From positions 1 to 44,861 of the forward strand of contig NZ_JACJTU010000056.1 of assembly GCF_014698835.1 (NCBI RefSeq): a stretch of 44,861 nucleotides of DNA, read 5' to 3'. The DNA is from Nostoc paludosum FACHB-159. Its GTDB lineage: Bacteria; Cyanobacteriota; Cyanobacteriia; Cyanobacteriales; Nostocaceae. Under the pieces are notes generated by a model. The model did no database searches. It had not been told where the DNA came from and was given only the letters and a program-made list of their open reading frames with translations. Position 1 is the first letter of the stretch. Every line of letters begins with the position of its first letter. Positions 7,352 through 15,618 of the stretch are shown here, piece by piece. Made by a program: the position numbers and the translations under genes.

Positions 7352-9262
7352 TTACAAACTTCCTTTAGGAGTTTCTGTGGTGTCAGATTGCTTAGTATCT
7401 GTAACTTCTTTTTGAGGATTCTTCTGATTAACTCGATCGTCTATTTTTTCTAGTGTTTGTTTTGCCAGATTTTCAGCTGCTTGTTTAAATAAAGGTTCGA
7501 TTTTATTTCGCCAATATTGAGTATTAGGCAATTTTTCTGGATGATTTTTGTAATCTAAAACTTTATCCCATTGACCGGATTCTAGTGCTTGATTAATATC
7601 ATTAAATAATGCATCTGCTTTAGCCCAATCTTCTTGCCACTGGGCGATGACTTTGCGTGTCTCTTGGATATCAGAAGCAGCAGTTGTTGGAACCGATCTT
7701 AAAAGTGCGATCGCTCCAACTACATCTCCAGAATCATACTTCTTTTTTGCCTGTTCTAAAATCTGGGCACTGTTTTCATTAGGTTGCGATCGCTCTGATT
7801 TTCCATTATCAGAAGTTGCCGGTTTTAATTTTTCTGACGATGAAGTTACTACATCCTTAGATTTTGGTTTTGCCGCAGCAATCGGTCGAGTAGTAATTAA
7901 GGTACTATCATCTATTGTCTTAGTTGCAATGCCTTTTTCCCGCAGGCAAGAAGTCCATTCTCCTTTATTGGCTATCACATCCGGGTGTGCCCAAGCCAAA
8001 CTGCCAGATTTGAGTTTAATTTCTACCCAACCTCGTTTTGTTTGCTTGCCAGTCACCTCGAAGTTAGTATTATTACCAACAGTTTGCACAATATTACTAG
8101 AATCGATGGAACTAGGTTGAGAACGGATATTAGAATTTCCCACAACCACAGCCGAGCATTTATTGGCTAAAGCAGTATCATTCCCTGTAAAATTAGCAGC
8201 TAGATTTTTTACATTAGGATATACATTTGCTACTACAGCCGCGGTGCCACCCGCCAACAATATACCAATTAATATTGGCCACGGGTCGGATTTGCTATTC
8301 TGACGGACAGGTCTAGGAGGGACATGATTTGCTGGCGCAACTGCCAGAGTTTGCTGGCGAGATACTGCTTGGGTTCGGGGTTTGGTTGCTTGGTAGCTGG
8401 AATTTTTGACAGCTTCTTGAGGCGTAGAAATTGCAACTACGGGATTAATGGCGTTTTTACACGCTTGCAGTGCTTCCGTGGCAGTTTGGTAGCGGTCTTT
8501 GAAGTGATAACGTACCATTTTCGTCAACACAGCCGCCAGTCGAGGATTCACAGTCACTGAATGCCGCCAGATAATTTCCCCCGTTTCTGGATCTTCTTGT
8601 AATTCTGTTGCCGGCAATCCTGTTAATGCTTGAATGGCAATGATTCCAAGGGAATAAATATCACTGTTGGGGCGGGGTTTACCTTGCCCTTGTTCTGTGG
8701 GCATATAGCCAGGAGTGCCGATAACCACTGTGGCAGAACCTTGTCCGCCAACTGTCACCATTTGGGTACGCAGTTGTTTTACTGCCCCAAAGTCTACCAA
8801 AACTAATTTATTATCTGAAGTGCGGCGGATAATATTATCTGGTTTGATGTCACGGTGAATCACGCCTTGCTGGTGGACAAATTCGAGAATGCCGAGAATT
8901 TCCTGCAACAGTTGAATTACTTGGCTTTCACTCCAACGCTTACCAGGTAAAAGTTCCTCGGCTATGGTGTGCCCTTCTATATATTCTTGTACTAGATAGA
9001 ATTCTTGGTTTTCGTCAAAGTAAGCCAGTAGCCTGGGTATTTGGTCATGGTTGCCGAGTTTTTCTAAGGTTTCGGCTTCGCTGTTGAACAGACGCTTAGC
9101 AGTAGCAAAAACTCTGGGGTCAGTTCCGGGTTTGAGGTGCTTGACAACGCAAATAGGGTTACCCGGCCGCCTAGTATCTTCGGCAATGTAGGTTTGACCA
9201 AATCCTCCCGTCGCCAGGACTCTAATTATTTGGTAACGATGGTCTAGTAACTTGCCTATCAT
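7352..9262 (-). CDS. Ser/Thr protein kinase with transmembrane segment and SH3-like extracytoplasmic domain
   Basis: A eukaryotic-type (Hanks) kinase domain fills the first 270 residues. It has a glycine loop LATGGFGQTYIAE, the catalytic lysine in CVVKHL, HRDIKPDN in the catalytic loop, DFG, and GTPGYMPTEQ in place of the usual APE region. A single hydrophobic helix (WPILIGILLAGGTAAVVANV) follows, then a bacterial SH3-like domain (NSNIRSQPS ... KRGWVEIK) and a long charged helical tail. The layout suggests a membrane kinase sensing something outside the cytoplasm. I start at the ATG at 9262, which has GGGGAG 5 bases upstream; a GTG two codons earlier overlaps that site. It is divergent from the next gene, with 164 bp between them. 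Confidence 0.88.
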   Translation of the reverse strand: MIGKLLDHRYQIIRVLATGGFGQTYIAEDTRRPGNPICVVKHLKPGTDPRVFATAKRLFNSEAETLEKLGNHDQIPRLLAYFDENQEFYLVQEYIEGHTIAEELLPGKRWSESQVIQLLQEILGILEFVHQQGVIHRDIKPDNIIRRTSDNKLVLVDFGAVKQLRTQMVTVGGQGSATVVIGTPGYMPTEQGQGKPRPNSDIYSLGIIAIQALTGLPATELQEDPETGEIIWRHSVTVNPRLAAVLTKMVRYHFKDRYQTATEALQACKNAINPVVAISTPQEAVKNSSYQATKPRTQAVSRQQTLAVAPANHVPPRPVRQNSKSDPWPILIGILLAGGTAAVVANVYPNVKNLAANFTGNDTALANKCSAVVVGNSNIRSQPSSIDSSNIVQTVGNNTNFEVTGKQTKRGWVEIKLKSGSLAWAHPDVIANKGEWTSCLREKGIATKTIDDSTLITTRPIAAAKPKSKDVVTSSSEKLKPATSDNGKSERSQPNENSAQILEQAKKKYDSGDVVGAIALLRSVPTTAASDIQETRKVIAQWQEDWAKADALFNDINQALESGQWDKVLDYKNHPEKLPNTQYWRNKIEPLFKQAAENLAKQTLEKIDDRVNQKNPQKEVTDTKQSDTTETPKGSL

Positions 9263-9426
9263 ATTCACTCCCCAGAGTTATCACCGAAATTTTCCGCTAG
9301 TAATAGATATCTCCAAATTTTCTTCAATGAAATCCGCTATCTTGAAAAAAGATTTAGATTAAAAACGCAGCTTTTTAATAAACGCAGACTGTTTATTTCT
9401 CTGTTTAGTGCCCCTGTTTATTACCA

Positions 9427-9915
9427 ATGCCACCTAAAATAACTAACTCAGTTGCATGGCAGCAGGCTGAAATCCTCATGCAACCAGCTTTCATTCGCGT
9501 TATCGACAATATCCGCAAACAGCTTGATGAGTCTTCTTGGACGGGAACTTACCACGATGTCCTGATTTGGCCGCCTAACACCACTGATGAAATCAAAGCA
9601 CTGGTGACTCAACTGTTGCAAGCAATGGAAACTGCAACGCCCGAAGAAGCAGATGAAATCAGACAGACTCTAACTCGTCTACCGATGCCCCATCCAGGAT
9701 ATCATTTACTTTTGCAGCGTCAACAGCAACAAGCAAGTATCGATTTGTGGGAGTTGTGTTATCAAGTGTGTTTTATTGAATACAACCCACAGGAGGAAGC
9801 GGCTAATATTGATACTAGTTTGATTGATGAACTTGGCGAAGTGGATTGGCTGCGTTTAGATGCTAAGGCAAAGGAATTAGTTGAGCAAAGGTTTGCCAGT
9901 TTACCTGAAAGTTGA
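9427..9915 (+). CDS. Conserved hypothetical protein
   Basis: A 162-residue acidic protein without membrane segments or a signal peptide. Visible features are a Trp-rich N-terminal third (WQQAEILM, DVLIWPPNTTDE), a predicted helix rich in Glu/Ala (AMETATPEEADEIRQTL) and an HPGYHLLLQRQQQQASID segment. I do not recognise a characterised family. Codon use and the absence of interruptions suggest a real gene. It starts 164 bp from the divergent kinase and ends just before a perfect 15-bp inverted repeat. Confidence 0.6.
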   Translation: MPPKITNSVAWQQAEILMQPAFIRVIDNIRKQLDESSWTGTYHDVLIWPPNTTDEIKALVTQLLQAMETATPEEADEIRQTLTRLPMPHPGYHLLLQRQQQQASIDLWELCYQVCFIEYNPQEEAANIDTSLIDELGEVDWLRLDAKAKELVEQRFASLPES

Positions 9916-9929
9916 AAAAATCAAGTGCG

Positions 9930-9979
9930 ATCGCTCTTAACATTATGCCAACACACTCTGACTAAATGTTAAGAGCGAT
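9930..9979. terminator. 15-bp perfect inverted repeat containing a HIP1 site
   Basis: ATCGCTCTTAACATT at 9930-9944 is matched exactly by its reverse complement at 9965-9979, around a 20-base loop and 14 bp after the stop codon at 9915. It probably forms a transcript-end hairpin, though no T-run follows. Confidence 0.6.
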
Positions 9980-10082
9980 GCCCACATTAGTTGAGTTCAT
10001 CCACAACTCTCAAGATCAATATTCCGACAAAGAAACGGATAATATTTTAAAATACTGCACCCAAAATCAAGTAGAAGATTAA
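9978..10082 (+). CDS. Possible small ORF (34 codons) upstream of brnT
   Basis: A 34-codon frame beginning MPTLVEFIHNSQDQ and ending at a TAA, 33 bp before brnT. An in-frame ATG at 9966 would add four residues. It is hydrophilic and matches nothing I know. Both starts lie inside the right arm of the 9930-9979 inverted repeat, which argues against efficient translation. It may be a gene remnant; low confidence. Confidence 0.2.
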   Translation: MPTLVEFIHNSQDQYSDKETDNILKYCTQNQVED

Positions 10083-10115
10083 AGAGAAAGATTCATGCAA
10101 AAGCAAAATTGATAC

Positions 10116-10409
10116 ATGGATATTATTTATCATCTACAAGGTATTGGATTTGAATGGGATGAGAATAAAGCACTAAGTAATATTCAAAAACATGGTGTTA
10201 CATTTGAAGAAGCAACAGAAGTTTTCTTTGACCCTTTCTACAAAATGGGTAATGCTACTGCTAATAATGAACAGCGCGATTTCATTTTAGGTTATTCTCT
10301 TTCTCAACGCTTATTGCTCGTAGTTTATGTAGAACGCAGTAGGCAAACACGCATTATTTCTGCTCGTCCAGCTACTCGTACAGAAAGAAAGTTATATGAA
10401 CAACCATGA
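10116..10409 (+). CDS. brnT: BrnT family toxin (ribonuclease, DUF497)
   Basis: A 97-residue protein with the DUF497 pattern: FEWDENKALSNIQKHGVTFEEA at the N-terminus, a central FFDP, and RIISARPATRTERKLYE at the C-terminus. BrnT folds like RelE and cleaves RNA; the conserved N-terminal Lys-His and C-terminal Arg positions are present, so it is probably intact. It overlaps the next gene, a BrnA-type antitoxin, by 14 bp. BrnTA systems place the toxin first, as here, and are usually autorepressed by the BrnTA complex. No operator is obvious by eye. Confidence 0.88.
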   Translation: MDIIYHLQGIGFEWDENKALSNIQKHGVTFEEATEVFFDPFYKMGNATANNEQRDFILGYSLSQRLLLVVYVERSRQTRIISARPATRTERKLYEQP

Positions 10410-10692
10410 TGAAGAACTCGAACTACATTTCAAACCCCGTGCAACAGAAACAGTATCAATAAACATACCAATAGATGCATTACAATCGCTCAAAAAAGTT
10501 GCAGCTAATCGAGATATGTCACTTGAAGCATTACTCAAGTTTTACATTGGACAGAGTTTGCGACAAGATTTAGCTAAATTATTTTCTGAGCGGGTACTTG
10601 AATCAACTGCTGAAGTTCTAGCAAGGCACATAGAATCCAAAGAGGAAATTTTAACCATAATTCAAGAAATTCAAGCCGAAACATCTCTCTAG
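10396..10692 (+). CDS. brnA: BrnA-like antitoxin
   Basis: A 98-residue protein overlapping brnT by 14 bp. After a charged N-terminal arm that would wrap the toxin, the segment VSINIPIDALQSLKKVAANRDMS has a ribbon-helix-helix-like pattern, as expected for DNA binding and autorepression. The C-terminal half is a long amphipathic helix, somewhat longer than typical BrnA. Identity rests mainly on its place after BrnT and on the RHH-like core. The MITE copy 2 begins 21 bp after its stop. Confidence 0.7.
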   Translation: MNNHDEELELHFKPRATETVSINIPIDALQSLKKVAANRDMSLEALLKFYIGQSLRQDLAKLFSERVLESTAEVLARHIESKEEILTIIQEIQAETSL

Positions 10693-10712
10693 TCAAGTGT
10701 TTAGCAAAGAAT

Positions 10713-10831
10713 TAGGACTTACGCAAAAACTCTCTGAAACTCTTATTTCTCCGTGCCCTCTGCGTCCTCTGTGGTAGCCTGCGGCAAGCCGCTCCGCGTC
10801 TACGTTTTTTCATGATTTTGCGTAACTCCTG
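10713..10831. mobile_element. MITE-like element, copy 2
   Basis: Same ends as the element at 3888-4015: AGGACTTACGCA at 10714-10725 and TGCGTAACTCCT at 10819-10830 (one mismatch). The pentamer AGAAT flanks both sides (10708-10712 and 10832-10836). The 119-bp interior differs from copy 1 and contains CCTGCGGCAAGCCGC and another rRNA-free GC-rich stretch. It sits between the BrnTA pair and the orphan antitoxin. Confidence 0.8.
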
Positions 10832-10860
10832 AGAATAACAGATAAGTTGAGAACTAAAAA

Positions 10861-11148
10861 ATGCCTAACCAAATAAACTACACCGAAGCGTGCAATAATT
10901 TTGACAAAATTTATGAAGAGGCAATTAGCAGCCGCGAACCTGTAGTGGTAAATCGTGAAGGTGCTGAAAGTGTATCCGTAATTCCGACTGCGGAACTTAA
11001 TAGCATTATAGAAACGGCATATTTGTTTCAATCATCTGAAAATGCAGCACGACTTCTAGATGCTTTACAACGTGTTAAGACTAAGACTAATCAACCCCAG
11101 TCTATAGATGAACTCCGCAATAAATTTGGACTTGAGAAAGAAGAGTAG
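10861..11148 (+). CDS. Phd/YefM family antitoxin, apparently without its toxin
   Basis: A 95-residue protein with the Phd/YefM core: INYTEACNNFDKIYEEAISSREPVVVNREGAESVSVIPTAE, the segment that forms the DNA-binding alpha/beta dimer. The acidic C-terminal tail would be the toxin-binding part. YefM antitoxins are normally followed at once by a YoeB toxin of about 85 residues. Here only a 51-codon frame and a tandem repeat array follow, so the toxin is missing. It may act as an orphan regulator or be a relic. Confidence 0.82.
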   Translation: MPNQINYTEACNNFDKIYEEAISSREPVVVNREGAESVSVIPTAELNSIIETAYLFQSSENAARLLDALQRVKTKTNQPQSIDELRNKFGLEKEE

Positions 11149-11157
11149 ATAAATTTA

Positions 11158-11313
11158 ATGTCTTCAGATAACTTAGAAGCAGAAACCTTTTCTCAGGCTG
11201 AAATATTTACAAATTTATCCTTGTTAGTGACTAAACGCTTTAATAATATTTACAAACTCATCGTTTTATTGACAACAGCTTTAGGAATATTTACAAACTC
11301 ATCGTTTTATTGA
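11158..11313 (+). CDS. Small ORF (51 codons) whose 3' end is made of array repeat
   Basis: Starts 9 bp after the YefM-like gene with MSSDNLEAETFSQ. The first 30 codons look like ordinary protein. From about codon 30 (NIYKLIVLLTTALGIF) the sequence is the first units of the 11254-11482 array, and a TGA inside the second unit ends it. It may be a broken gene overrun by repeat expansion. No known family is recognised, and it does not resemble YoeB. Confidence 0.3.
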   Translation: MSSDNLEAETFSQAEIFTNLSLLVTKRFNNIYKLIVLLTTALGIFTNSSFY

Positions 11314-11482
11314 CAACAGCTTTAGGAATATTTACAAACTCATCGTTTTATTGACGAAACACTTTAGTTTCATTGACAAACTCATGCTTTTGTTGACGAA
11401 ACACTTTAGGAATATTTACAAACTCATCGTTTTGTTGACGAAACACTTTAGTTTCATTGACAAACTCATGCTTTTAGTCACC
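11254..11482. repeat. 41-42-bp composite array built of 21-bp half units
   Basis: AAACTCATCGTTTTATTGAC or a close variant begins at 11254, 11295, 11336, 11378, 11420 and 11462, so the spacing is 41, 41, 42, 42, 42. Between them lies a half unit such as AAACACTTTAGTTTCATTGAC, related to the first, so the basic period is about 21 bp. The first copies overlap the small ORF at 11158-11313; the rest is non-coding. Confidence 0.92.
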
Positions 11483-11677
11483 ATAGCTTTAAACTAATTA
11501 ACCAAATTGCACTGTCCATCGGATATTTACTGCCTGTACTCCAGTCGTTCGCTAATTTAAGCGATCGCTTCAGTCAAGATCCTTTTCAAACTTACTTGGC
11601 GCGTGCATTGAAGCTGCAAACCCTTATTTGCTAAGATTTCCAGTGCGACAACATTCAAACAGGGCAAACTCCTCATC

Positions 11678-12673
11678 ATGGCAACATCTACAATTGACAA
11701 TCGAGATGCAGCCGCCATCGAAGCTGCAACAGAAGGGGTTGCAATATGCGATCGCTCTGGCTGGGGACGCATCAAAGTGTCTGGCGATGACCGCCTCCGC
11801 TTTTTACATAACCAAAGTACCAATGATTTCCTCGCACTCAAACCAGGACAAGGTTGTGATACGGTTTTCGTCACTTCCACAGCCAGAACAATTGATTTAG
11901 TAACCGCCTACGTTAGAGAAGATGCGGTGATTTTGCTCGTTTCGCCTAACCGCCGCCAGTTTCTCATGGAATGGCTAGACAAATATATTTTCTTCGCCGA
12001 CAAGGTGGAATTATCTGATATCACAGAATTTACTAACACCCTCAGCCTCATCGGCCCAGGAAGCGACGCTGTAATCGAAAAGTTGGGTATTGGCGAACTC
12101 ATCGGTCAATCTTACGCTAGTCACCAAGTATACACCATTGCCAATGCTCAGGGAGTGCGAGTTGCTGTAGGTAGTGGGCTAGGAATTCCCGGCTACACTT
12201 TAACTTTTCCCTATACTGACAAAGCAACAGTGTGGGAGAAACTGGTAGAAGCTGGAGTAGTAGAGATGAGCGATCGCGCTTGGGATATGTTGCGAATTTT
12301 ACAAGGTCGCCCCGCCCCAGATGCAGAACTAACCGATGATTACAATCCCCTAGAAGTTGGTTTATGGCAGACAATTTCTTTTGAAAAAGGCTGCTATATT
12401 GGGCAAGAAACCATTGCTCGGTTAAACACATATAAAGGTGTAAAGCAACACCTATTTGGCATTAAACTCAGCGCTGCTGCGGAAATTGGTAGTGCGATCG
12501 CCGTTGGAGATGAAAAGGTCGGTAAACTGACCAGTTATACAGAAACTCCTGATGGCTATTTTGGCTTAGGTTACATCCGCACCAAAGCTGGTGGTGTGGG
12601 ATTGAAAGTTAAGGTAGGAGAAACTGAAGGTGAAATAGTAGAAATCCCATTTGTTTCTCACGAATACCCATAG
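11678..12673 (+). CDS. ygfZ: YgfZ/GcvT-like folate-binding protein
   Basis: A 331-residue GcvT-fold protein. The YgfZ signature KGCYIGQE lies at residues 237-244 with its invariant Cys239, following LEVGLWQTISFE. YgfZ binds tetrahydrofolate and supports repair or assembly of certain iron-sulfur proteins; it is not part of the glycine cleavage complex. The N-terminus (CDRSGWGRIKVSGDDRLRFLHNQSTND) fits the family. The length is typical and the frame is intact. The start at the ATG at 11678 is supported by alignment of the N-terminal domain rather than by a strong ribosome binding site. Confidence 0.85.
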   Translation: MATSTIDNRDAAAIEAATEGVAICDRSGWGRIKVSGDDRLRFLHNQSTNDFLALKPGQGCDTVFVTSTARTIDLVTAYVREDAVILLVSPNRRQFLMEWLDKYIFFADKVELSDITEFTNTLSLIGPGSDAVIEKLGIGELIGQSYASHQVYTIANAQGVRVAVGSGLGIPGYTLTFPYTDKATVWEKLVEAGVVEMSDRAWDMLRILQGRPAPDAELTDDYNPLEVGLWQTISFEKGCYIGQETIARLNTYKGVKQHLFGIKLSAAAEIGSAIAVGDEKVGKLTSYTETPDGYFGLGYIRTKAGGVGLKVKVGETEGEIVEIPFVSHEYP

Positions 12674-12716
12674 TTAAAGAAGAATTCAGAATGCAGAATT
12701 CAGCAATCTTTATTTA

Positions 12717-13655
12717 TTAAAGAGTCGGACTGGAATTAATACTGAATTCTGACTCCTGAGTTCTCAATTCTTCTCGATCGCATCTAGTACCTTGGCAAAA
12801 TTCATCTACCCAAGAAGCTACACTACGGGCATTGGTACTTAGTAATAAATTCACTTTCGTTTTAACGTCTTGTGGTGGTGTATTAACATGCTGGGTATTT
12901 TTAGGAACTTCGGTAGTAATTGCTAGCGATCGCACTGGTTTATTATTACTAGAAATTTCCGTAGTAATTGGTAGCGTTCGTACTGGTTTGCTGTGGCTAG
13001 AAACTTGGCTACCCGATGCCACAGATGGCATAGTTTTGGCTTTGCTGTTGACCTGAGCTATGGCCAGTGTTCCTGTTGAAGAAAAGCGATCGACGGGTGA
13101 TTTTACTGGTTTATCTTCCCTGAATAAACCGGAGTCTGGCTTGACTGAATGTAGCGCTTTTACGGAAGTATTAGCAGGAATCTTAGTAATAACTGCAACT
13201 AATGTTCCACCTTTTTGTGTCAGATCTACTTCTGTGCTATCTGTAAATGATGTTACAGATTGCTCTAAGCGTGGTAAATCAGAGTGTAGCGTATTGCTGG
13301 TAGTATTTAAAACTAATGGAATACCTTTGTTTTCGTGAGAAAGTTTATCTTCTAACGACTCGCTTTTAACTTGGGTTGTTGATTTTATTAAACGTAACTC
13401 TTCATCGGGATTGAAGTTGAGACCCAAAGCTGCGACTATTTTATCAGGATTATTACTTAATTCCAATATAAAATCAAGTATCTCTTCAAACTGCGGTTCC
13501 AAAACAGACAGCGTTGCCAAAATAAAACCAGACGAAGGACGCCGCAGACCATCGTAAGTAGCCCAAACTCGCATTTTAACTAGCCAAGAGCTATTTTCCT
13601 CGTAGTAACTCAGCCACTTCTGTTTTAAGGATTGACGCAGTTGCTGGATATTCAT
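12717..13655 (-). CDS. DUF5331-type cyanobacterial protein
   Basis: The first 75 residues from ATG 13655 (MNIQQLRQSLKQKWLSYYEEN ... WATYDGLRRPSSGFILATLSVLEPQ) match what I recall of DUF5331, a family seen mainly in heterocystous cyanobacteria and of unknown function. The remaining 230 residues are Ser/Thr/Val-rich, low in complexity, with repeated SNNKPVRSLAITTEV-like blocks, and are probably disordered. A start four codons earlier (13667) is possible but adds nothing conserved. It converges with ygfZ. Confidence 0.65.
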   Translation of the reverse strand: MNIQQLRQSLKQKWLSYYEENSSWLVKMRVWATYDGLRRPSSGFILATLSVLEPQFEEILDFILELSNNPDKIVAALGLNFNPDEELRLIKSTTQVKSESLEDKLSHENKGIPLVLNTTSNTLHSDLPRLEQSVTSFTDSTEVDLTQKGGTLVAVITKIPANTSVKALHSVKPDSGLFREDKPVKSPVDRFSSTGTLAIAQVNSKAKTMPSVASGSQVSSHSKPVRTLPITTEISSNNKPVRSLAITTEVPKNTQHVNTPPQDVKTKVNLLLSTNARSVASWVDEFCQGTRCDREELRTQESEFSINSSPTL

Positions 13656-13876
13656 TGAATGCCTCACTTAGGTCAAACAATTTTGGATTTGGAATTTTAA
13701 ACTTTCCTGCGGAACGCTACGCGAACGACTAGGCTCAGTCGAACAATTTTCAATTGACCCTACCAATAAACGGGTAGGGCTGGAGGCGTAAAAGGAGCTT
13801 GATAGCTTGCCAATATTGGGCTATCAACAATCTAAAAACTAAAATTAGCAGTTAACAACAGTGCAGACTTTATTTT

Positions 13877-14203
13877 TTAGGAATGAAATCGATGATAGAG
13901 CATCTGTTTGACTCTTTGGCCACCTAACAAATGTTGTTCTACCAGTAGAGATACTTCATCGGGCTGAACACCGCTATACCATACTATATCGGGTAATACC
14001 AGCACCATCGGCCCATTGCCACATTGTCCTAAACAGCTGCTACCTGTTACCGTTACCCCAGGAATTGGTAAAGCCGTCAAAGCTGCTAAGACTTTCGCAG
14101 CACCTTGCTTTTTACAAGTGCGATTTTGACAAACCCGCACACATGTAGGAGAAGAGGGTTGGTTTATTGCAGAAAAGTTTGATAATTGAGTGATGTTTGT
14201 CAT
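13877..14203 (-). CDS. Thioredoxin-like [2Fe-2S] ferredoxin
   Basis: A 108-residue protein. Cys25-X4-Cys30 and Cys57-X3-Cys61 form the four-cysteine pattern of thioredoxin-fold [2Fe-2S] ferredoxins (also seen in NuoE and in the small domain of bidirectional hydrogenase subunits). The first 18 residues are poorly conserved-looking. In cyanobacteria such small proteins are electron carriers of uncertain partner. It sits alone on the minus strand, downstream of the cysteine-synthase-like gene by 107 bp of repeat-rich spacer. Confidence 0.8.
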   Translation of the reverse strand: MTNITQLSNFSAINQPSSPTCVRVCQNRTCKKQGAAKVLAALTALPIPGVTVTGSSCLGQCGNGPMVLVLPDIVWYSGVQPDEVSLLVEQHLLGGQRVKQMLYHRFHS

Positions 14204-14209
14204 TGGTCA

Positions 14210-14243
14210 TAAGTCATTAGTTATTAGTCATTAGTCATTAGTC
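14210..14243. repeat. 10-bp degenerate tandem repeat (AGTCATTAGT)
   Basis: Four imperfect copies of TTAGTCATTAG-like decamers, starting AGTCATTAGTTATTAGTCAT, followed by CCGCGTCC/CCCGCGTC multiples that recur in many spacers of this window. It lies between the ferredoxin and cysteine-synthase-like genes; no regulatory role can be read from it. Confidence 0.7.
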
Positions 14244-14310
14244 TTTTTCCGCGTCCTCGCGTCCCCGCGTCCCTGTGTCCCGGCGTCTCCCCATGCCCCA
14301 TACCCAATAA

Positions 14311-15285
14311 CTAATCTATTGAAAGTCCTTTTGAGGCTAGCCATTCAGGGTTGAATATCCGCGATTGATACCGGGAACCGCTATCACACAATATGGTGAC
14401 AATGGTATGTCCTGGGCCTAATTGCTTGGCTAAGGCAACAGCAGCCCCAACATTAATACCCGTTGAACCACCCATTAATAAGCCATCTTTTCTCAGTAGT
14501 TGGTAAACTACTCTCAAAGCTTCTTGGTCATCGATTTGGATAGCGTCATCAGCAGGTGCGCCTTCCATGTTGGCTGTAACACGACCATTACCAATGCCCT
14601 CGGTAATGGAATTTCCTTCTATTTTGATTTCGCCTGTTTTGACATAGCTATAAAGTGCACTACCCAGGGGGTCAGCAACAACGCATTGAATGGCGGGATT
14701 TTGTTCTTTTAAGTACAACGCTACACCAGCAAAAGTACCACCAGTACCAGTTGCAGCTGTCCATGCATCTATTTTACCATCTGTCTGTTTCCAAATTTCT
14801 GGGGCTGTGGTTTCGTAGTGGGCACGGCGGTTGGCTAAATTATCAAACTGATTTGCCCAAATAGCGTTTTCTAATTCGGCGGCGACTCTACCAGATAACT
14901 TGACGTAGTTGTTGGGGTCTTTGTAGGGTACAGCCGGGACGCGACGGACTTCTGCTCCCAAGGCTGTCAGTGCGTCTATCTTTTCTTGTGATTGGGTATC
15001 AGGGATAATAATTAGGCATTTGTAGCCTTTGGCGTTACAAATATGTGCTAGTCCAATACCAGTATTACCAGCGGTTCCTTCCACAACAGTACCACCAGGT
15101 TTGAGTAAACCTTTCTCTTCTGCGTCTTGGATGATGTAAAGTGCGGCGCGGTCTTTGACGGAACCGCCAGGATTGAGGAATTCTGCTTTACCAAGGATTT
15201 CGCACCCTGTTTCTTCACTAAAGCTGTTTAAGCGAATCAGAGGTGTGTTCCCAACAGCGCCGACGAAGCCATTTTTAATGTCCAT
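14311..15285 (-). CDS. cysK: Cysteine synthase-like PLP enzyme (CysK/Cds family)
   Basis: A 324-residue type II fold PLP enzyme. The PLP lysine is Lys44 in GGSVKDRAA; the asparagine loop is EGTAGNTGIGLA (69-80), a phosphate-binding glycine loop is TGTGGTFAG, and the C-terminal serine region is CDSGSRYQSR. This places it in the O-acetylserine sulfhydrylase family. The loop reads AGNTGIG where classical CysK has SGNTGIA, a difference reported in cysteine desulfhydrase-like and alternative members, so direction of catalysis (making or breaking cysteine) is open. The gene name is provisional. Confidence 0.7.
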   Translation of the reverse strand: MDIKNGFVGAVGNTPLIRLNSFSEETGCEILGKAEFLNPGGSVKDRAALYIIQDAEEKGLLKPGGTVVEGTAGNTGIGLAHICNAKGYKCLIIIPDTQSQEKIDALTALGAEVRRVPAVPYKDPNNYVKLSGRVAAELENAIWANQFDNLANRRAHYETTAPEIWKQTDGKIDAWTAATGTGGTFAGVALYLKEQNPAIQCVVADPLGSALYSYVKTGEIKIEGNSITEGIGNGRVTANMEGAPADDAIQIDDQEALRVVYQLLRKDGLLMGGSTGINVGAAVALAKQLGPGHTIVTILCDSGSRYQSRIFNPEWLASKGLSID

Positions 15286-15618
15286 TTTGACTCTACCTGT
15301 GTTTTCTTCTATAAAAATTTTGGCTTATAGCGGTGGCATGATTGACACATCTCCAGAAATAACCATAAAAGTTGCAAACCAGTGCGTAAAATCCCATACT
15401 CAAGATGTATCGAGTATTAATTCCAATGTTTGCTACAAAGCTATCGGCTCAACTCCAGATTGGATAAAATCGCATTTCTATTCTGTTTACAATATCTGTT
15501 TTATTAGGGGCGATCGCCCTCTGCTACAATTGCCTCAAAGTATCAAAGCTATTTGCTTCCATCATCTCTAGCGATCGCGGCATAATAAAAACTAAACCTT
15601 AAAATCCTGAAGTAGGCA
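15286..15618. other. Spacer between the cysteine-synthase-like gene and a TA module
   Basis: 333 bp. It holds two HIP1-related GCGATCGC sites and the left copy (15471-15517) of a direct repeat described separately. The one long plus-strand frame crossing it overlaps the cysteine-synthase-like gene antisense and shows no family pattern. I see no promoter or RNA structure worth naming. Confidence 0.5.
15471..15517. repeat. 47-bp direct repeat, left copy
   Basis: This copy begins CGCATTTCTATTCTGTTTAC and ends in GGGGCGATCGC. The matching copy at 16182-16228 lies exactly 711 bp to the right; 22 bases in the middle are identical and the whole is about 90% alike by eye. The toxin-antitoxin pair at 15619-16153 lies between the copies. 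Confidence 0.8.

Noticed and set aside
7647..8120. 157-codon plus-strand frame
   Set aside because: Antisense to the C-terminal half of the kinase gene; no family pattern.
15155..15571. 138-codon plus-strand frame
   Set aside because: Half of it is antisense to the cysteine-synthase-like gene and the rest has repeat and HIP1 content without protein character.
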